A stretch of 64,000 nucleotides of DNA from Actinoalloteichus caeruleus DSM 43889 (lineage in GTDB: Bacteria; Actinomycetota; Actinomycetes; Mycobacteriales; Pseudonocardiaceae): positions 4,960,001-5,024,000 of the forward strand of contig NZ_AUBJ02000001.1 of assembly GCF_000429185.2 (NCBI RefSeq), read 5' to 3'. A program made the translations under genes and the position numbers. How positions within the stretch are numbered: the stretch's first letter is position 1; the number at the start of each line of letters is the position of its first letter. The notes below the pieces were generated by a model, which saw only the letters and a program-made list of their open reading frames with translations, had not been told where the DNA came from and did no database searches. Of the stretch, positions 51,328 to 59,684 are shown in pieces.

Positions 51328-53433
51328 GTGCGAGTGACGGACACCGTGCTGGTGGCCAACCGGGGAGAGATCGCGGTGCGGGTGATCCGCACCCTGCGGG
51401 CGACCGGTCGGCGGGCGGTCGCGGTGCACACCGAGGAGGACGCCGAGGCCCCGCACGTGGGGGCGGCCGACGAGGCCGTCGCCCTCACCAGCGGGGACGG
51501 CGGCCCGGCCACCTACCTGGACGTCGACGCGGTGCTCGCCGCCGCCCGCCGGAGCGGGGCCGGCGCCGTGCACCCCGGCTACGGGTTCCTCGCCGAGAAC
51601 GCCGGGTTCGCCTCGGAGTGCCGTCGTGCCGGGCTGGTCTTCGTCGGTCCTTCCCCGGACGCCATCGACACGATGGGGGACAAGATCCGCGCGAAGGCCG
51701 CCGTGGCGGCCGCCGGGGTGCCGGTGCTCCCCGGGGTCGCCGAGGACCCAGCCGCCCCCCTGACCGACCAGGAGTGGCGGGCGGCGGTGGGGCGCGTCGG
51801 GCTCCCGATCCTGCTCAAGCCCTCGGCGGGTGGGGGAGGCAAGGGCATGCGGCTGGTCCGCGACCTCACCGAGCTGCCCTCGGCCGTGCGGAGCGCGCGT
51901 CGGGAGGCGGTGGCGGCCTTCGGGGACGGGACCCTGCTGGCCGAGCGGTATGTCGAGAACCCCCGGCACGTGGAGATCCAGGTGATCGGGGACTCCGCCG
52001 GTTGCCTGGTCCACCTGGGGGAGCGGGAGTGCAGCCTCCAACGGAGACACCAGAAGATCGTGGAGGAGGCTCCCTCGCCGGTGCTGAGCGACGTGACCCG
52101 GGCCGCGATGGGCGAGGCCGCGGTCCGGGTCGCCCGCGCCGTCGACTACGTGGGCGCCGGCACCGTGGAGTTCATCGTCGGTGGCGACCGGCCCGACGAG
52201 TTCTTCTTCCTGGAGATGAACACCCGCCTCCAGGTGGAGCACCCGGTGACCGAGCTGGTGACCACGGTGGAGGGGCGTCGGGGGGTGGACCTGGTGGCCC
52301 TGCAGCTCGGGGTCGCCGACGGTGCCGGTCTGCCCGGGCTGCTCGGGGTGGCGACGGACGGCCGGGGTCCTGAGGCGGAGGAGGCGGTGCGGGCGGCGCT
52401 GGGCACGAGCGGGCACGCCGTGGAGGCCCGGGTGTACGCGGAGGACCCGGCCCGGGGGTTCCTGCCCACGGGGGGGCGGGTGCGGGTGCTCCGGGAACCG
52501 GGGGGCGAGCACGTGCGGGTGGACTCGGGCATCGCGACCGGGGTCGACGTCGGCACCGGGTACGACCCCATGTTGGCGAAGGTCGTGGCGTGGGCACCGA
52601 ACCGCCGCGAGGCCCTGAGCCGGCTCGACCGGGCGCTCGGCGAGCACACCGTGCTCGGCGTCCGGACCAATGTCCCCTTCCTCCGGGCACTGCTCCGGGA
52701 CGCCGACGTGGTGGCCGGTCGGTTGTCCACCGGGCTGGTGGAGCGCTTCGTCGAGGGGGAGCGCCTGCCGACCACTGATCCACCGGGCGAGGTGCTGGTC
52801 GCGGGCGCCCTGTGGTGCCAGCTCGACCGGGAACCGGCCGGTCCGGTGGCCAGCAGGTTCGCCCTGCCCGACGGCTGGCGCTGGGGTGGTCCGGCGGCGA
52901 CGCCCTGGTGGCTCGGGGAACCGGGGCGGCCCGCGCACCGCGTCCTCGTCACGGGTGGGGCCGAGGACGCGGCGGTGTCGGTGGGCGGGGCTGACCCGGT
53001 GCGGGGTGGCGCGCGGCTCGACGGCACCGAGCTGACCGTGCGGGTGGACGGCCGGACCCGGGTGTACACCGTGGCGCGGGAGGGGGGCAGGCGGTGGCTC
53101 GCCTGGGCGGGCGGCACCTGGGAACTGGTGGAGCGCGAGCCGTTGGCCGCGGTGTCCTCCCCGGCGGCGACCACGGCGGACGGGCAGGTGCGGTCACCCA
53201 TGCCGGGAACCGTGTTGACCGTGGGGGTGGCCGTGGGGGACCAGGTGGTGGCCGGGCAGGAGCTGCTGGTGGTCGAGGCGATGAAGATGGAGCACACCGT
53301 CACGGCACCGGTAGCGGGGAGCGTGGCGGCCCTGCTCGTCCGGCCGGGCAGCCGAGTGGCTCTCGACGAGGACCTCGCCGTGGTCGACCCGACCTCGGCG
53401 ACCGCACCGTCCGGTGATCCCGGACCGGTGTGA
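51328..53433 (+). CDS. accA1: Biotin-dependent acyl-CoA carboxylase alpha subunit (biotin carboxylase + BCCP)
   Basis: A 701-residue subunit. The biotin carboxylase part opens with VLVANRGEIAVRVIRTLRA, the ATP-grasp lid is KPSAGGGGKGMR, and RHVEIQVIGD, EMNTRLQVEHPVTE and AVEARVYAEDP follow. The C-terminal biotinyl domain contains EAMKMEH (biotinylated Lys near 652). It carboxylates biotin with bicarbonate and ATP for the AccD partner encoded 68 bp upstream. GTG 51328 has GGGAGG 7 nt upstream. Its role in leucine/isovalerate breakdown follows from its neighbours. Confidence 0.93.
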   Translation: MRVTDTVLVANRGEIAVRVIRTLRATGRRAVAVHTEEDAEAPHVGAADEAVALTSGDGGPATYLDVDAVLAAARRSGAGAVHPGYGFLAENAGFASECRRAGLVFVGPSPDAIDTMGDKIRAKAAVAAAGVPVLPGVAEDPAAPLTDQEWRAAVGRVGLPILLKPSAGGGGKGMRLVRDLTELPSAVRSARREAVAAFGDGTLLAERYVENPRHVEIQVIGDSAGCLVHLGERECSLQRRHQKIVEEAPSPVLSDVTRAAMGEAAVRVARAVDYVGAGTVEFIVGGDRPDEFFFLEMNTRLQVEHPVTELVTTVEGRRGVDLVALQLGVADGAGLPGLLGVATDGRGPEAEEAVRAALGTSGHAVEARVYAEDPARGFLPTGGRVRVLREPGGEHVRVDSGIATGVDVGTGYDPMLAKVVAWAPNRREALSRLDRALGEHTVLGVRTNVPFLRALLRDADVVAGRLSTGLVERFVEGERLPTTDPPGEVLVAGALWCQLDREPAGPVASRFALPDGWRWGGPAATPWWLGEPGRPAHRVLVTGGAEDAAVSVGGADPVRGGARLDGTELTVRVDGRTRVYTVAREGGRRWLAWAGGTWELVEREPLAAVSSPAATTADGQVRSPMPGTVLTVGVAVGDQVVAGQELLVVEAMKMEHTVTAPVAGSVAALLVRPGSRVALDEDLAVVDPTSATAPSGDPGPV

Positions 53434-53470
53434 CGGGACAACCCACCACACGAGGACAGGGGAGCGGCCG

Positions 53471-54622
53471 ATGCCCGACTACCGGTTGGACGAGGAACAC
53501 GAGCAGCTGCGAGCCACCGTCGCCGAGTTCGCCAGGGACGTCGTGGCGCCGGTGATCGCGGGGTACTACGAGCGGGAGGAGTTCCCCTACGACATCGTCC
53601 GGGGCATGGGCGAGATGGGCCTGTTCGGCCTGCCCTTCCCCGAGGAGTACGAGGGGATGGGCGGGGACTACTTCGCGTTGTGCCTGGCCCTGGAGGAGCT
53701 GGCCAGGGTGGACTCGTCCGTGGCCATCACCCTGGAGGCGGGGGTGTCGTTGGGCGCGATGCCGATCTACCGGTTCGGCACCGAGGACCAACGCCTTCGC
53801 TGGCTCCCCGACCTGTGCTCCGGTCGTCGGCTGGCCGCGTTCGGGCTGACGGAGTCGGACGGCGGTTCGGACGCCCAGGCCACCCGGACCAGAGCCAGCC
53901 TGGAGGGCGGGGAGTGGGTGGTGAACGGCTCCAAGGTGTTCATCACCAACTCGGGGACCGACATCACCTCCCTGGTGACGGTCACGGCGGTGACCGGCCG
54001 GTCCGAGGCGGGCAACGAGATCTCGGCGGTCGTCGTGCCCTCGGGCACTCCCGGCTTCACGGTAGCCGGTCACTACTCGAAGGTGGGGTGGAACGCCTCC
54101 AACACCTGCGAGCTCGCCTTCGCCGACTGCCGCGTCCCCGAGGCCAACCTGTTGGGTGAGCGCGGGCGGGGCTACGCCCAGTTCCTGCGCATCCTGGACG
54201 AGGGCAGGATCGCGATCGCCGCGCTGGGCGTCGGCCTGGCGCAGGGCTGCGTGGACGAGAGCCTGCGCTACGCGAGGGAGCGAACGGCCTTCGGGAAGAA
54301 CATCGGTTCCTACCAGGCCATCCAGTTCAAGATCGCTGACATGGAGGCCCGCGCGCACACGGCGCGGCTGGCCTACTACGACGCCGCCGCGCGCATGTCG
54401 CGGGGTGAGTCGTTCAAGAAGCAGGCCTCGATCGCCAAACTGGTGAGTTCGAACGCCGCGATGGACAACGCGCGGGAGGCGACGCAGATCTTCGGTGGGT
54501 ACGGCTTCATGAACGAGACGCCGGTGGGCCGCTTCTACCGGGACGCCAAGATCCTGGAGATCGGCGAGGGGACCTCGGAGGTGCAGCGGATGCTGATCAG
54601 CCGGGAGATGGGGTTGCGCTGA
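53471..54622 (+). CDS. Acyl-CoA dehydrogenase, probably short/branched chain
   Basis: A 383-residue FAD flavoenzyme. Typical motifs: FGLTESDGGSDAQATRTRA, GSKVFITNSG, RTAFGKNIGSYQAIQFKIADM, and YRDAKILEIGEGTSEVQRML with the catalytic Glu in the short/medium-chain position near residue 361-364. It begins 37 bp after accA1 with GGGGAG 7 nt before ATG 53471. Context suggests isovaleryl-CoA or a related branched acyl-CoA as substrate, preceding the methylcrotonyl-CoA carboxylase step. Its stop overlaps the 3' end of the convergent lipoprotein gene by 26 bp. Confidence 0.92.
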   Translation: MPDYRLDEEHEQLRATVAEFARDVVAPVIAGYYEREEFPYDIVRGMGEMGLFGLPFPEEYEGMGGDYFALCLALEELARVDSSVAITLEAGVSLGAMPIYRFGTEDQRLRWLPDLCSGRRLAAFGLTESDGGSDAQATRTRASLEGGEWVVNGSKVFITNSGTDITSLVTVTAVTGRSEAGNEISAVVVPSGTPGFTVAGHYSKVGWNASNTCELAFADCRVPEANLLGERGRGYAQFLRILDEGRIAIAALGVGLAQGCVDESLRYARERTAFGKNIGSYQAIQFKIADMEARAHTARLAYYDAAARMSRGESFKKQASIAKLVSSNAAMDNAREATQIFGGYGFMNETPVGRFYRDAKILEIGEGTSEVQRMLISREMGLR

Positions 54623-55334
54623 GCGTGGTCGGCCCGTCCTGGTCGCCGTCCGCCCTGGCGGGCAGGTGGTGGGCCAGGACGGGGCTGATGTCGGCCACGA
54701 CCGAGCAGGCCTGGTCCGTGCGGGCCACCTCGTCCTCCTCGCCCTCGGGGGCCGGGTCGCTCCCGGTCCGGCCGACGGCGACCATGAGGCTGACGGTCGC
54801 GTCCTCCGCGACGTCGATGTCCATCCGGCACATGCCGTCGGCGTAGCGCAGCAGCCTGGCGTCGAACGGGTCGGCGGTGGTCGGCTCGATGCTGGTCACG
54901 TCACCGGTGTAAGCGTTGGCGATCCCGTGGTGGGGGTCGACGACCACGCCGAGTTCCCAGGTCTGGCCGGGGTGGGTGGTGCCGTCGACGAGGATGCACA
55001 GTCCCAGGCCGCGTTCGTTCTCCTCGTGGACCGCGAACCCGTTGACGCCGGCCGCTTCGGCCAGGCCGTCGACGAAGAGGTCGCACGCGCTGCTCGCGGG
55101 GTAGTCGGGATGGCCGGTACCGGTGGGGGTTCCGGGGGGAACGCCGTTCACGTCCGCGCTGGCGGCGATCTGGGGGAGCTCGGGGGGAGGCGGGGCGGCG
55201 GGCGTTCCACCGGCGACGGCGCTGCCGGGCGAGGTGCTGGTGCAACCGGCCACCGTGGCCGCCGCGAGCGCGAGCAGCAGCGGGGCCGCCGGGCGCGGCG
55301 TGGGCCTTCCCCCTGGTCCACTCGGATGGGTCAC
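54597..55334 (-). CDS. DUF3558-like lipoprotein
   Basis: A 245-residue lipoprotein: lipobox VAGC (Cys31), Pro-rich linker, then a domain with cysteines in SACDLFVDGLAEAAG, LGLCILVDG, GMCRMDIDV and QACSVVADISPVLA, in the DUF3558 style. Function unknown; such proteins are common surface lipoproteins in this family of organisms. GTG 55334 is preceded by CACAAT 6 nt upstream and no Shine-Dalgarno, consistent with a leaderless message. The C-terminal coding end overlaps the convergent acyl-CoA dehydrogenase gene by 26 bp. Confidence 0.68.
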   Translation of the reverse strand: MTHPSGPGGRPTPRPAAPLLLALAAATVAGCTSTSPGSAVAGGTPAAPPPPELPQIAASADVNGVPPGTPTGTGHPDYPASSACDLFVDGLAEAAGVNGFAVHEENERGLGLCILVDGTTHPGQTWELGVVVDPHHGIANAYTGDVTSIEPTTADPFDARLLRYADGMCRMDIDVAEDATVSLMVAVGRTGSDPAPEGEEDEVARTDQACSVVADISPVLAHHLPARADGDQDGPTTLSATPSPG

Positions 55335-55504
55335 GATCGCATTGTGCCTGATCCGGCGAGGAGATCCCCCGCGAAAGGGTGAACCAGGCGGCTCGGGGGC
55401 CGGAGGAACCGCCCACTCCATCACGGCTTGTGCGGAACGTGGCACCCGCTGCTGCCCAGCCGTGCGAGAAACCGCCGAAGCGGGTGGGGAACCGGGTGGA
55501 GCCA

Positions 55505-55572
55505 TTGACAGTGCGAAGTTCAGCCGGCACTGTCTGTTCATATTGTGCTTATCTCATGCACTATGTGAACAG
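55505..55572 (+). promoter_or_regulatory. Promoter/operator region with nested inverted repeats, upstream of the LLM oxidoreductase
   Basis: TTGACA (55505-55510) may be a -35. A perfect 8-bp dyad GACAGTGC (55507-55514) / GCACTGTC (55527-55534) overlaps it. A larger dyad follows at once: CTGTTCATATTGTGC (55534-55548) and GCACTATGTGAACAG (55558-55572), 13 of 15 positions complementary, 9-nt spacer. Its half-sites recur near the IclR gene at 58909-58920 and 59014-59035. The patch is far more AT-rich than its flanks. Confidence 0.65.
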
Positions 55573-55587
55573 GAGAGTGTGGTCGGC

Positions 55588-55848
55588 ATGCCGGATCACG
55601 GGACCCGGTCATGGCGTTCGGAGTTCTCCTCCGGAGCTGCCCGGAGGTGGCCTCGGAAGAAAGCCGCCTCCCCGGAGGGCGAGTGAACACCAGGGCGCTC
55701 CACCCGCCACCATGGGATGGGGAGCCCCGCCGTCGATCGGCGGTTCCGGGGCGGTGGTCGTTCCCGTGACTCCGCGCCCCTTCCCGTTCCCCGCCGACTC
55801 TTCCGCTTCTCGACGTCGAAGGCCGTCCCTGCCCGGAAAGGACACGCC
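55588..55848 (+). pseudogene. Possible decayed DUF397-like gene
   Basis: ATG 55588 opens a 32-codon frame with GTRSWRSEFSSG, which resembles the W-x-S-S-x-SSG start of DUF397 proteins, then stops at 55684-55686. Further on, in other frames, GAVVV (near 55750) and RDSAPLPVPRRLFRF (near 55770-55815) resemble the VAVRDS...F second half of DUF397. AGGAG lies at 55571-55575. This would be a frameshifted remnant between the operator and the oxidoreductase gene. The similarity is short and could be chance; otherwise the segment is simply a 5' leader. Confidence 0.28.
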
Positions 55849-55851
55849 GCA

Positions 55852-56844
55852 ATGAAGCTGAGCATCTTCTCGGTCACCGACCACCATCCGAGCCTGGGCC
55901 GGAGTATTTCCGATTTCTACGATCAGCTGCTCGACGAGATCGAGCTCGCGGACCAACTGGGTTTCGCCAACTACTTCGTGGCCGAACACCACTTCCACGA
56001 GTACGGGGTCGTGACCTCGCCGCCGGTGCTGTTGGCCGCCGCCGCTCGGCGGACGAACCGCATCGGGCTGGGAGCGGCCGTGGCGGTGTTGCCCTTCCAC
56101 AACCCGCTGGTCCTCGCCGAGGAGTACGCGATGCTGGACCAGCTGTCCGGCGGGCGGTTGGCGCTGGGTGTGGGGTCGGGGTACCTCGAGCACGAGTACG
56201 CGGGTTTCGGGATCGGGAACTCGGAGAAGCGGGTCCGCTTCGACGAGGCGCTGGAGGTCCTGACGAAGGCGTGGACCGGGGAGCCGGTGACGTACCACGG
56301 CCACTACCACCACGTGGACGACGTGCGGATCGCGGTCACCCCGCTCGCACCGCCACCGTTGTGGGTGGCCGTCATCCGGGCCGAGGCCGCGTACCACGTG
56401 GGGCGGCAGGGCCGGAACGTCATGCTGATCCCCTACGCCACGGCCACCGACATCAGCGACCTCGGGACCATCGTGGACAGCTATCGCAGGGGGTACGCCG
56501 AGTCCGGGGCGCCTGGCAGGGGTGAGGTCGCGGTCGCCCTGCACACCTACGTCGGGGACCGACCCGACGTTCGATCCGAGGTGGGGCCGGCGCTGGCGCA
56601 GTACACCGACAGCCGCCTCTACCACCGCAGCCGGCGCAGTTACGACCAGCTCACCGACGCGGGCCTGGTGCTCTTCGGCGACCAGGACGAGGTGCGGGAG
56701 CGCGTGGAGAAGCTCAGCGGGCTCGGCGTGGGGCACCTCCTGGCGTTGACCAACTTCGGCGGCATGCCGTCGGAGCTGGCGAACGCGTCCCTGCGGCGGC
56801 TGTCCACCCTGTTGCCGACGGCGGACGAGCGCGACCCGGTCTGA
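55852..56844 (+). CDS. LLM class flavin-dependent oxidoreductase (luciferase-like)
   Basis: A 330-residue TIM-barrel flavoenzyme of the bacterial luciferase superfamily (FMN or F420). Family features: ELADQLGFANYFVAEHHFHEYG, ARRTNRIGLGAAVAVLPFHNPLVLAEEYAMLDQLSGGRLALGVGSGY and FGDQDEVRERVEKL. The EHHFHEYG segment is like alkanal monooxygenase-type members; the substrate is unknown. ATG 55852 has GGAAAGGA 10 nt upstream. It lies 280 bp behind an inverted-repeat operator shared with the nearby IclR gene and converges on an alpha/beta hydrolase gene, so a small catabolic unit is plausible. Confidence 0.9.
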   Translation: MKLSIFSVTDHHPSLGRSISDFYDQLLDEIELADQLGFANYFVAEHHFHEYGVVTSPPVLLAAAARRTNRIGLGAAVAVLPFHNPLVLAEEYAMLDQLSGGRLALGVGSGYLEHEYAGFGIGNSEKRVRFDEALEVLTKAWTGEPVTYHGHYHHVDDVRIAVTPLAPPPLWVAVIRAEAAYHVGRQGRNVMLIPYATATDISDLGTIVDSYRRGYAESGAPGRGEVAVALHTYVGDRPDVRSEVGPALAQYTDSRLYHRSRRSYDQLTDAGLVLFGDQDEVRERVEKLSGLGVGHLLALTNFGGMPSELANASLRRLSTLLPTADERDPV

Positions 56845-56857
56845 GCCGGCCGGTGGA

Positions 56858-56885
56858 CCGTGCGGCGAGCCCCACTGCCGCACGG
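56858..56885. terminator. Terminator between convergent oxidoreductase and hydrolase genes
   Basis: CCGTGCGGC (56858-56866) and GCCGCACGG (56877-56885) form a perfect 9-bp stem with a 10-nt loop, 14 bp and 29 bp from the two stops. Confidence 0.6.
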
Positions 56886-56913
56886 CCCCGGCTCCCCCGG
56901 AGCGCGGACGGGC

Positions 56914-57672
56914 TCAGCTGGCGAGGAACTCCTCGATCCGGGTGACCGTGATCAGGGGCGCCTCCTCGATCGCGTAGTGCCCGGCGTTGCGGAACAGCTC
57001 CACCCGCGCGTTGGGGTGGTGACGTGCCCAGGTGTCCCGGAGCATCCCCGCGCTGAGCGCCGGATCGTGCTCACCCGCGATGAGCAGCATCGGAGTGGTG
57101 TCACCGCTGATCTTCTGCTGGAAGTCGTTGCGCGCCCAGTCGCGCAGGTACTCCGCGAAGGCGGTCACCGTCGAGCGGTCCAGCGAGCGGCGGACCATGT
57201 CGTCCAGCCACCGCCCGCTCAACCGGCCCCCGGTGGTCATGTCGATGATCGCCCTGCGGTTCGCCGCGCTCTCGGCCGCACCCGAGAACAACTCCCAGGT
57301 CCGCTCGTCGAGGGGTACGCCCGAGGCGGGAACGGGGGACACGCCGACGATCTTGCGTACTCGCTCCGGCGACTCGGCCAGCACCGACGCGGCCACCTTC
57401 CCGCCCATGGAGTGGCCGACGAGGGAGAAGTTCGGCCACCCCAGCGAGTCCGCGACCGCGAGCACGTCGGAGGCGGTCTCGGCAGTCGTGTGCTCGCCGG
57501 CGATCCGCATCGCCTCGCCGTACCCCCGGTAGTCCATGAACGCCCAGGTGAAGCGGTCGGTGTCCAGCTGCGGCGTGATCGCCTCGAAGGCCGACCGATC
57601 TGATAACCAGCCGTGCAGCGCCAGCACGTGGTGCGGGCCGTCACCGAGGACGTCGTGCGGGAGAACAGCCAC
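56914..57672 (-). CDS. Alpha/beta hydrolase
   Basis: A 252-residue hydrolase. The oxyanion-hole region is LALHGWLSDRSAF, the nucleophile elbow GHSMGGKVA, the acid probably in AGEHDPALS, and the catalytic His in NAGHYAIEEAP. All triad elements are present. GTG 57672 is chosen because GGAGC lies 5 nt upstream; GTG 57714 is an in-frame alternative without a ribosome binding site. The substrate is unknown; the ester/lactone hydrolase type often accompanies Baeyer-Villiger or luciferase-like oxygenation, and the converging neighbour is an LLM flavoenzyme. Confidence 0.88.
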   Translation of the reverse strand: MAVLPHDVLGDGPHHVLALHGWLSDRSAFEAITPQLDTDRFTWAFMDYRGYGEAMRIAGEHTTAETASDVLAVADSLGWPNFSLVGHSMGGKVAASVLAESPERVRKIVGVSPVPASGVPLDERTWELFSGAAESAANRRAIIDMTTGGRLSGRWLDDMVRRSLDRSTVTAFAEYLRDWARNDFQQKISGDTTPMLLIAGEHDPALSAGMLRDTWARHHPNARVELFRNAGHYAIEEAPLITVTRIEEFLAS

Positions 57673-57741
57673 AACAGCTCCTGTTCTGCTGACCGGGGTG
57701 GGGTCGGCGGACACATTCGGGCTGGGGTCTTCCGTCTCGGT

Positions 57742-57853
57742 CGAGCCGGACTGGGTCAGGCCGGACAGGGCGAGCCGGACTGGGTCGTGAGATCGGACGG
57801 GCGGAATCGCTGATCATGCCAGGATTGGACTCCTGGCCAGTGAAGTCAATCCT
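57742..57853. promoter_or_regulatory. Repeat cluster upstream of the alpha/beta hydrolase gene
   Basis: Within the 446-bp gap 57673-58118, which has no supported gene, three structures cluster: a direct repeat CGAGCCGGACTGGGTC (57742-57757 and 57771-57786), a 7-bp dyad GCCAGGA / TCCTGGC (57818-57837), and an overlapping wider dyad AGGATTG (57821-57827) / CAATCCT (57847-57853). This is probably the control region of the hydrolase gene. Confidence 0.4.
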
Positions 57854-58118
57854 GCGGTCGGAGCCTTTGGCCGATGTGGACGGGACGCCACGAATCACCC
57901 TGCGTGATCCCGCGGTGGAGGGCCGACGACGGCCGCGCCTCCAGGGGACGAGGAGGTTTCCGCTGGGAGGGAGGCAGACGAACCCCGACAGGCCGCCCTG
58001 CTCCGCGCGGGTGGTGGCCCGTCACGAGTACGGGGGCGAGGCGAACCCGACGGGGTGAAGCGTCGTCCACGCCCCGTGTCGACTCGGGTGGGTTCCGGGG
58101 CCCGGTACCCGCCCAGAG

Positions 58119-58856
58119 TCACCCCCGGATCCCCGTGACCGTGCGTCCGAGCCGTTTGGCGACGCGGAGCACCTCGGGGGCGACCGCTGCCTCGGCCAGC
58201 GTGCCGATCGAGACGATGCCCACGCTCGCCACGGCGAGGCCGTCGGAGGGAGCGATGGGGGCCGCGAGTCCCCAGGCGCCCGGTTGCAGCTCCCCGCTGG
58301 TCACCGAGTAGCCCCGTTCCCGCGCCGCGGTGACCTCCGCTCGTTCGTCGAGCTTGGCTGGTCGCCCCGCCAGGATCGCCATGCCGGCGGCTCCGAGCCC
58401 CGCCTCGTGCCGGGTCCCGACCCGGTAGGCGACGTGGGTGAAGGTGCGCGAGGGTTCGGTGACCGCGACGACGACGCAGCTCGTCTCGCCGTCGAGCACG
58501 GTGACGAACGCGGTGGCACCGCAGTTCTCGGCGAGGGTCCGGAGCTCGGGGGCCAGCGCGCGCCGCAGGTGTGGCAGCACGGCGGTGCCGAGTTCGAGGA
58601 CGCCGAGCGCGAGTTGGTAACGGCCCCGTTCGGTCCGGGTGACCAGCCGGTTCGACTGGAGGGTGCCGATGAGCCGGTAGACGGCGGTGCGCTCGATGCC
58701 CAGCGTCCTGGTCAGTTCGGCGTGGGTGAGGCCGTCGGGGTGGTTTCGCAGGGCCCACAGGATTCGCAGTCCGGTGTCGAGGGTCTTAGCTCCCGGAGGA
58801 GGTGCGGAATCAGCCGGCGATCCTGTCGAAACGGGTCGCCGGTCTTCGTTCAGCAC
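58119..58856 (-). CDS. IclR family transcriptional regulator
   Basis: A 245-residue regulator with an N-terminal winged helix (LTHAELTRTLGIERTAVYRLIGTLQSNRLV, residues ~40-75) and an IclR-type effector domain (HEAGLGAAGMAILAG, GLAAPIAPSDGLAVASVGIV). GTG 58856 follows AGGGAG by about 8 nt; the frame opens 18 codons earlier. Palindromes related to the one before the LLM oxidoreductase lie 53 bp and 158 bp upstream, so it probably regulates itself, the divergent 118-aa gene and the oxidoreductase. The ligand is unknown. Confidence 0.88.
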   Translation of the reverse strand: MLNEDRRPVSTGSPADSAPPPGAKTLDTGLRILWALRNHPDGLTHAELTRTLGIERTAVYRLIGTLQSNRLVTRTERGRYQLALGVLELGTAVLPHLRRALAPELRTLAENCGATAFVTVLDGETSCVVVAVTEPSRTFTHVAYRVGTRHEAGLGAAGMAILAGRPAKLDERAEVTAARERGYSVTSGELQPGAWGLAAPIAPSDGLAVASVGIVSIGTLAEAAVAPEVLRVAKRLGRTVTGIRG

Positions 58857-58908
58857 GTCGGCCACTCCCTCTCTTGGATGATCTTTCCTGGGAATTCGAT
58901 GGCAAATC

Positions 58909-58920
58909 ATTGTGCACTAT
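58909..58920. promoter_or_regulatory. IclR-type operator candidate close to the regulator gene
   Basis: ATTGTGCACTAT is a near-palindrome (10 of 12) whose two halves equal the inner halves of the split dyad at 55534-55572. It is about 53 bp upstream of the IclR start codon, suited to autoregulation. Confidence 0.5.
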
Positions 58921-59013
58921 CTACGCAAACCGACTTTCGGGACGGTGTCTCCCGCCATTTCCGCTGATCATCGCGGTTTGTCCTCGGCTGGCGTTCATGG
59001 CTTCCGAAACCAA

Positions 59014-59050
59014 TTCATGTGGTGCACAATATGAACTAGTTGGGTAGAAT
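59014..59050 (+). promoter_or_regulatory. Operator-like palindrome and -10 hexamer before the 118-aa gene
   Basis: A 22-bp palindrome spans 59014-59035, with 9 of 11 positions symmetric about the central GTGCAC. Its right arm GCACAATATGAA is the exact complement of TTCATATTGTGC at 55537-55548. TAGAAT (59045-59050) follows as a plausible -10, so a bound regulator would cover the -35 region. Confidence 0.6.
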
Positions 59051-59142
59051 GTGCACGGTGTGGCATCATCGCCCCAGGCGATCGGCAGCGACCCGGAACG
59101 CCGTCCGGAGTCGCGCCGAAGTCGAGGTGGCGAGGAGGGGTC

Positions 59143-59499
59143 ATGGCGATTACCCGGGAGCAGGCGCTTCGCGAATATCCGGAGCTTTCCTGTCTCGCGC
59201 TCATCAAGGAAGCCGGCTGGGATTTCGAGCTGATGACCGACGATGCCGGTGAGCTGTCCTGCGTGGTCGGCTACCGGCGGGAGAAGCAGTACCTCGACGC
59301 CGTCTACGTCTACGACATGACCGACACGGTCGCCGTCCGGATGGTCCTCGACCAGGCGGGCAGCCGGGGCGGCATCGTCTGGCAGCGCGGCGGGCACCTG
59401 GCCGACACCCTCAACGAACTGCTCGAACTTCCCCCACCCGACCTCTGGTTGTCCCCGTTGATCGCGGCTCCCGCGCCCCGCTCGGGCTGCCTCAGCTGA
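59143..59499 (+). CDS. Hypothetical 118-residue protein
   Basis: A cytoplasmic protein of unknown function. It starts at ATG 59143 behind a good Shine-Dalgarno (AGGAGGG, 59133-59139). Residues ~5-90 look like a compact alpha/beta domain: ITREQALREYPELSCLALIK, then DFELMTDDAGELSCVVGYRR, YLDAVYVYDMTDTVAVRMV. The C-terminal part has a LADTLNELLELPPPDLWLSPL segment. There is no signal peptide or membrane segment. The layout (divergent from IclR with a shared operator) suggests it belongs to that small regulon. I do not recognise the family. Confidence 0.72.
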   Translation: MAITREQALREYPELSCLALIKEAGWDFELMTDDAGELSCVVGYRREKQYLDAVYVYDMTDTVAVRMVLDQAGSRGGIVWQRGGHLADTLNELLELPPPDLWLSPLIAAPAPRSGCLS

Positions 59500-59580
59500 A
59501 CCACCGCCAACCCGGGGCGGCGAAGACGATGTCCCCGTCGTCTCTCCCGCGCCTCACGCCTCCCCGGGTCGTGCGGAACG

Positions 59581-59684
59581 CGGTTCGGTGCCGTGCCGCC
59601 CCCCGCCCGGCACCGAACCGCCCCAACTCGGTCCGCCGTCGACGATCCCCGCCTCCCCCCCCCGTCGGCGGCGGACCCGAGTTG
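59581..59684. terminator. Two tandem stem-loops between convergent genes
   Basis: First stem CGGTTCGGTGCC (59581-59592) / GGCACCGAACCG (59609-59620). Second stem CAACTCGGTCCGCCG (59624-59638) with the arm at 59669-59684, one bulged C, loop containing a run of nine C. They lie in the 328-bp gap 59500-59827 between the 118-aa gene and the DUF4241 gene; no gene is supported there. Confidence 0.7.
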
